64,000 bases of DNA from Planctomycetota bacterium (lineage in GTDB: Bacteria; Planctomycetota; B15-G4; JADJEK01): assembly GCA_016709145.1 (NCBI GenBank), contig JADJEK010000001.1, positions 868,001-932,000 on the forward strand, given 5' to 3'. The notes beneath the pieces were generated by a model. That model did no database searches, was not told where the DNA came from, and was given only the letters and a program-made list of their open reading frames with translations. The first letter of the stretch is position 1, and every line of letters begins with the position of its first letter. Made by a program: the position numbers and the translations under genes. Below, one piece after another: positions 61,973 to 64,000 of the stretch.

Positions 61973-63733
61973 TTATTTCTTGCTGCCCTCGTCGCGCCAC
62001 CAGGCTTCCCATTGATCGACGACCTTCGCGCGTTCGACGTCGGGAAGGTCCCACGCGTAGCCGAAATCCTGGCCGGTCACCGACTTCGTACGACGGTGCG
62101 CGTCCAAGCGCGTGTTCAAGTCGCCACTGCGCAAGCCCGCGAACAACACCGGGATGCCGCTCGAATCGCCGAGCGCGAACAGCGCCTCGGCGGCGGCGTG
62201 CTTCACGTAGAAGCTCGAATCGGCGAGCAGCGGCTTCAGCGCCCCGACCGCAGCGCTCGCCTTGAACTCGCGCAGTGCGTCCGCGGCCGCGATCTTCACT
62301 TCCGACGCTTCGTCCTTCAGCGCGCCGATCAGCGCGGAAGTGGCACTGGTGAACTTCTTCTCGCGCACGACGGTGACCGCGGCGAGGCGTACCGCGGCGC
62401 GCTCGTGCGTCAGCGCGGTGGCAATCGCTTCCAGCGCGCCGGCCTCGGGCTTCCCGGCCAGGTCCTCGGCGAGCTTCTCCTCGGCCGTGACCCAACGCCC
62501 GTTGCTGACGACGTGCCCGAGCGCGTCGTGCGCGAGCCGATGCTGCGGGTCGATGCGCACGACCTCTTCGAACAGTTGGCGCGCTTCGGCTTCGAGTTCG
62601 TGCTTCAAGCAGAACTTCGCCAACCGGAATCGCGTCTCCGCATCGCCGTCGCGCAACTTGGCCTTGCGCGTGGCGAGGATCGTGCGCGGCTCGCCCTTCT
62701 TGCCCTTCTTTCGCAGCGAGTCCGACGAGCCCGCCATCATCGTCCAGTGGCCACCGCCGGTCGACTGCCCGATCCCGAGTTGGCGCGAGCCCGAGCTGAT
62801 CAGCCCGCGATGGTGTCCCGACGACGTGTACCACCCGTTGAACGCATCCTGCGCATCCCCCGAGATCGCGCAGTTCTCGAGCACACCGCCGTGGAAGCCT
62901 TCTTTGTTCGCGCGCTGACCGGGCGTGCGGTTCTCCGCGACCGGCGACTCGTGCGCGAAGTAGTTCATGTCCTGCATCTCTTGGCTGTGCTTACGCGACG
63001 CGACGACGAGGCGCTCGTCGAGCTCGAGCGCCTCGAGCCCGAGCATCACGCGATAGTCGTTCAGGATGCGCGCGTAGCGGCGCTCCTCGTCGGTCGCGGA
63101 GCCCGGATACGTGTCGTTGTATTCGTAGAGCTCGTCGAGCTCCTTGCGCTTCGCGCCGGGATGGAAGATGCCGAGCGTGTCGAACTCCTCGTCGAGCCGG
63201 TCCTTCGCGGCTTCGAGGTTCTCGAACGTGTTCGGCTTGAAGCCGGCCCGTCCGAGCCACTCGGCGGCTTCCTTCACGTAGTAGAGCTTCTCGTCGACGG
63301 TCGGGTTCTTCTCACGGAACGTGCGGCCCGGATGCAGCCAGAGGTCGCGCACCTTGCCGACCGCGCCGTCGACGATCGGCTGCCCGACCGCGCCGTGAGC
63401 GTCGTCGGGGTAGATCTTCGTGTCCTGGATGACCTTCAGCGCTTCCTTGCGTGCCGCTTCGATCTCGCCCTTCAACCACTTCCGATGCGCGGACGCGGCC
63501 GGCGACGTCGCGCTGGCCAGGAACTCGCGCGCGGCCTTCGCTTCGGCGTCGCGCAGCACGGGCTCGAGCGCCTTCTTGCCGGCATCGCCGAGTCGGACCA
63601 ACGCGTCGTACGCGTCGAGGCGCTTCTTGTAATCCGACGCACGCGCGTCCTTGACGTATACGGCGATCGCCTCGGCGTCGAACGACGAGGACTGCGGGAC
63701 GAGCAGAGCCAAGGCGAGCAGCGCGTGGAACAC
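61973..63733 (-). CDS. Secreted CAP (SCP-like) domain protein with HEAT repeats
   Basis: 586 residues from a GTG at 63733 (MFHALLALALLVPQSSSFDA, short signal peptide). An N-terminal helical part (30-210) leads to a CAP/SCP domain at about 220-345: HSQEMQDMNYFAHESP, ANKEGFHGG, ENCAISGDAQDAFNGW, SSGHHRGLISSGSRQLGIGQ, HWTMM. The two His and the Glu expected of the CAP cavity are present. A TPR-like and HEAT region (about 380-550; RLAAVTVVREKKFTSATSAL, VKIAAADALREFKASAAVGA, VKHAAAEALFALGDSSGIPV) completes the protein. CAP domains bind sterols, lipids or proteins; some are proteases. A family of such fusions is known in planctomycetes. Confidence 0.82.
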   Translation of the reverse strand: MFHALLALALLVPQSSSFDAEAIAVYVKDARASDYKKRLDAYDALVRLGDAGKKALEPVLRDAEAKAAREFLASATSPAASAHRKWLKGEIEAARKEALKVIQDTKIYPDDAHGAVGQPIVDGAVGKVRDLWLHPGRTFREKNPTVDEKLYYVKEAAEWLGRAGFKPNTFENLEAAKDRLDEEFDTLGIFHPGAKRKELDELYEYNDTYPGSATDEERRYARILNDYRVMLGLEALELDERLVVASRKHSQEMQDMNYFAHESPVAENRTPGQRANKEGFHGGVLENCAISGDAQDAFNGWYTSSGHHRGLISSGSRQLGIGQSTGGGHWTMMAGSSDSLRKKGKKGEPRTILATRKAKLRDGDAETRFRLAKFCLKHELEAEARQLFEEVVRIDPQHRLAHDALGHVVSNGRWVTAEEKLAEDLAGKPEAGALEAIATALTHERAAVRLAAVTVVREKKFTSATSALIGALKDEASEVKIAAADALREFKASAAVGALKPLLADSSFYVKHAAAEALFALGDSSGIPVLFAGLRSGDLNTRLDAHRRTKSVTGQDFGYAWDLPDVERAKVVDQWEAWWRDEGSKK

Positions 63734-63844
63734 GACCGGCTTCCCATGGACAGGATGGCGAGCTGAGGGAGGCCGGCAGTGTAGACACCCGGTCGGCGCA
63801 AGCTGCGGGGTCGACGAACTCGATGCGTCACGGAATTGGCGCCG

Positions 63845-64000
63845 TCAGACCCAGTCGTTGACGCGTTCTTCCCCGCACTTCCAGCACACGGCGAATTGCG
63901 TCTCCACCGTCTCGCCGCAGCGCCAGCACGTCCACGTCGGCGTCGGGTCGCGCAGTTCCTCGGCCGCCGTGCGCGTCTGGCCACGGCGACGTAGGTACTT
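63845..64000 (-). CDS. C-terminal zinc-ribbon fragment, 5' end beyond the window
   Basis: The minus-strand frame is open to the right edge and ends with TGA at 63845-63847. The last 51 residues include TCWRCGETVETQFAVCWKC followed by GEERVNDWV, a four-Cys zinc ribbon (CxxC-x11-CxxC). The remaining N-terminal part is outside the window, so the function cannot be stated. Same strand as the CAP gene, 111 nt upstream of it. Confidence 0.7.
   Translation of the reverse strand, partial: KYLRRRGQTRTAAEELRDPTPTWTCWRCGETVETQFAVCWKCGEERVNDWV

Noticed and set aside
1..64000. CRISPR arrays, tRNA and rRNA genes, prophage
   Set aside because: No regularly spaced repeats, no tRNA-like cloverleaf or rRNA sequence and no phage structural genes were recognised. 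Absence by eye is weaker than a tool-based search.

Overview
The window is high-GC bacterial chromosome. The mix of genes suggests a Planctomycetota member: an ECF sigma factor followed by a membrane Ser/Thr kinase, many secreted repeat proteins (FG-GAP, SBBP propeller, HAF, HEAT), DUF2911 paralogs, and a CAP protein with HEAT repeats. No rRNA or other phylogenetic marker is present, so this placement is an inference. No tRNA, CRISPR array, transposase or phage gene was seen.

Layout. 0-4 kb: HAF-repeat protein (cut by the left edge), methyltransferase, small secreted protein, radical SAM/SPASM protein. 4-10.2 kb: a minus-strand series led by five genes with overlapping start/stop codons (thermostable-hemolysin-like acyltransferase, acyl-CoA-synthetase-like AMP ligase, heme-oxygenase-like diiron oxidase, SDR, DoxX), then ATP-grasp and RlmN-like genes. 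This looks like an uncharacterised, probably acyl-derived, small-molecule pathway and is the best candidate for new biology. 10.4-15.9 kb: two two-component systems around a secreted protein. 16.3-23.1 kb: a heavy-metal RND efflux operon (His-rich protein, CzcB-, CzcA- and CzcC-like) upstream of the second two-component system. 23.4-27.1 kb: convergent ppk and ppx, overlapping by 249 bp. 27.2-34.3 kb: lipoproteins, an FG-GAP protein, methyltransferases and an Fpg/Nei glycosylase; five genes here each carry one extra base. 34.2-38.5 kb: a copper-radical-oxidase-like protein and an SBBP protein with less GC-biased codon use. 38.7-45.1 kb: pterin dehydratase, HEAT protein, 2-oxoacid:ferredoxin oxidoreductase (two genes), two DUF2911 proteins. 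45.6-55.8 kb: CARDB-like secreted protein, CopD-like protein, ECF sigma factor with kinase-SUMF1 fusion, BaiN/HI0933 flavoprotein, GntR-ABC transporter operon. 56-64 kb: DUF3050 protein, Rieske oxygenase, ModB-ModC, MATE exporter, CAP-HEAT protein, and the 3' end of a zinc-ribbon gene cut by the right edge.

Intergenic DNA is rich in palindromes. An element of about 100-230 bp with a hairpin at each end occurs near 47.3, 55.9 and 60.1 kb, with a fragment near 32.3 kb. Its terminal hairpin shows a compensatory base-pair change and lies flush against two stop codons. A perfect 86-bp palindrome, a 39-bp-arm inverted repeat of a GGGGACAG family and a run of four hairpins at 15.9-16.0 kb are also present. 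Function assignments rest on motifs read by eye; no database search was run.
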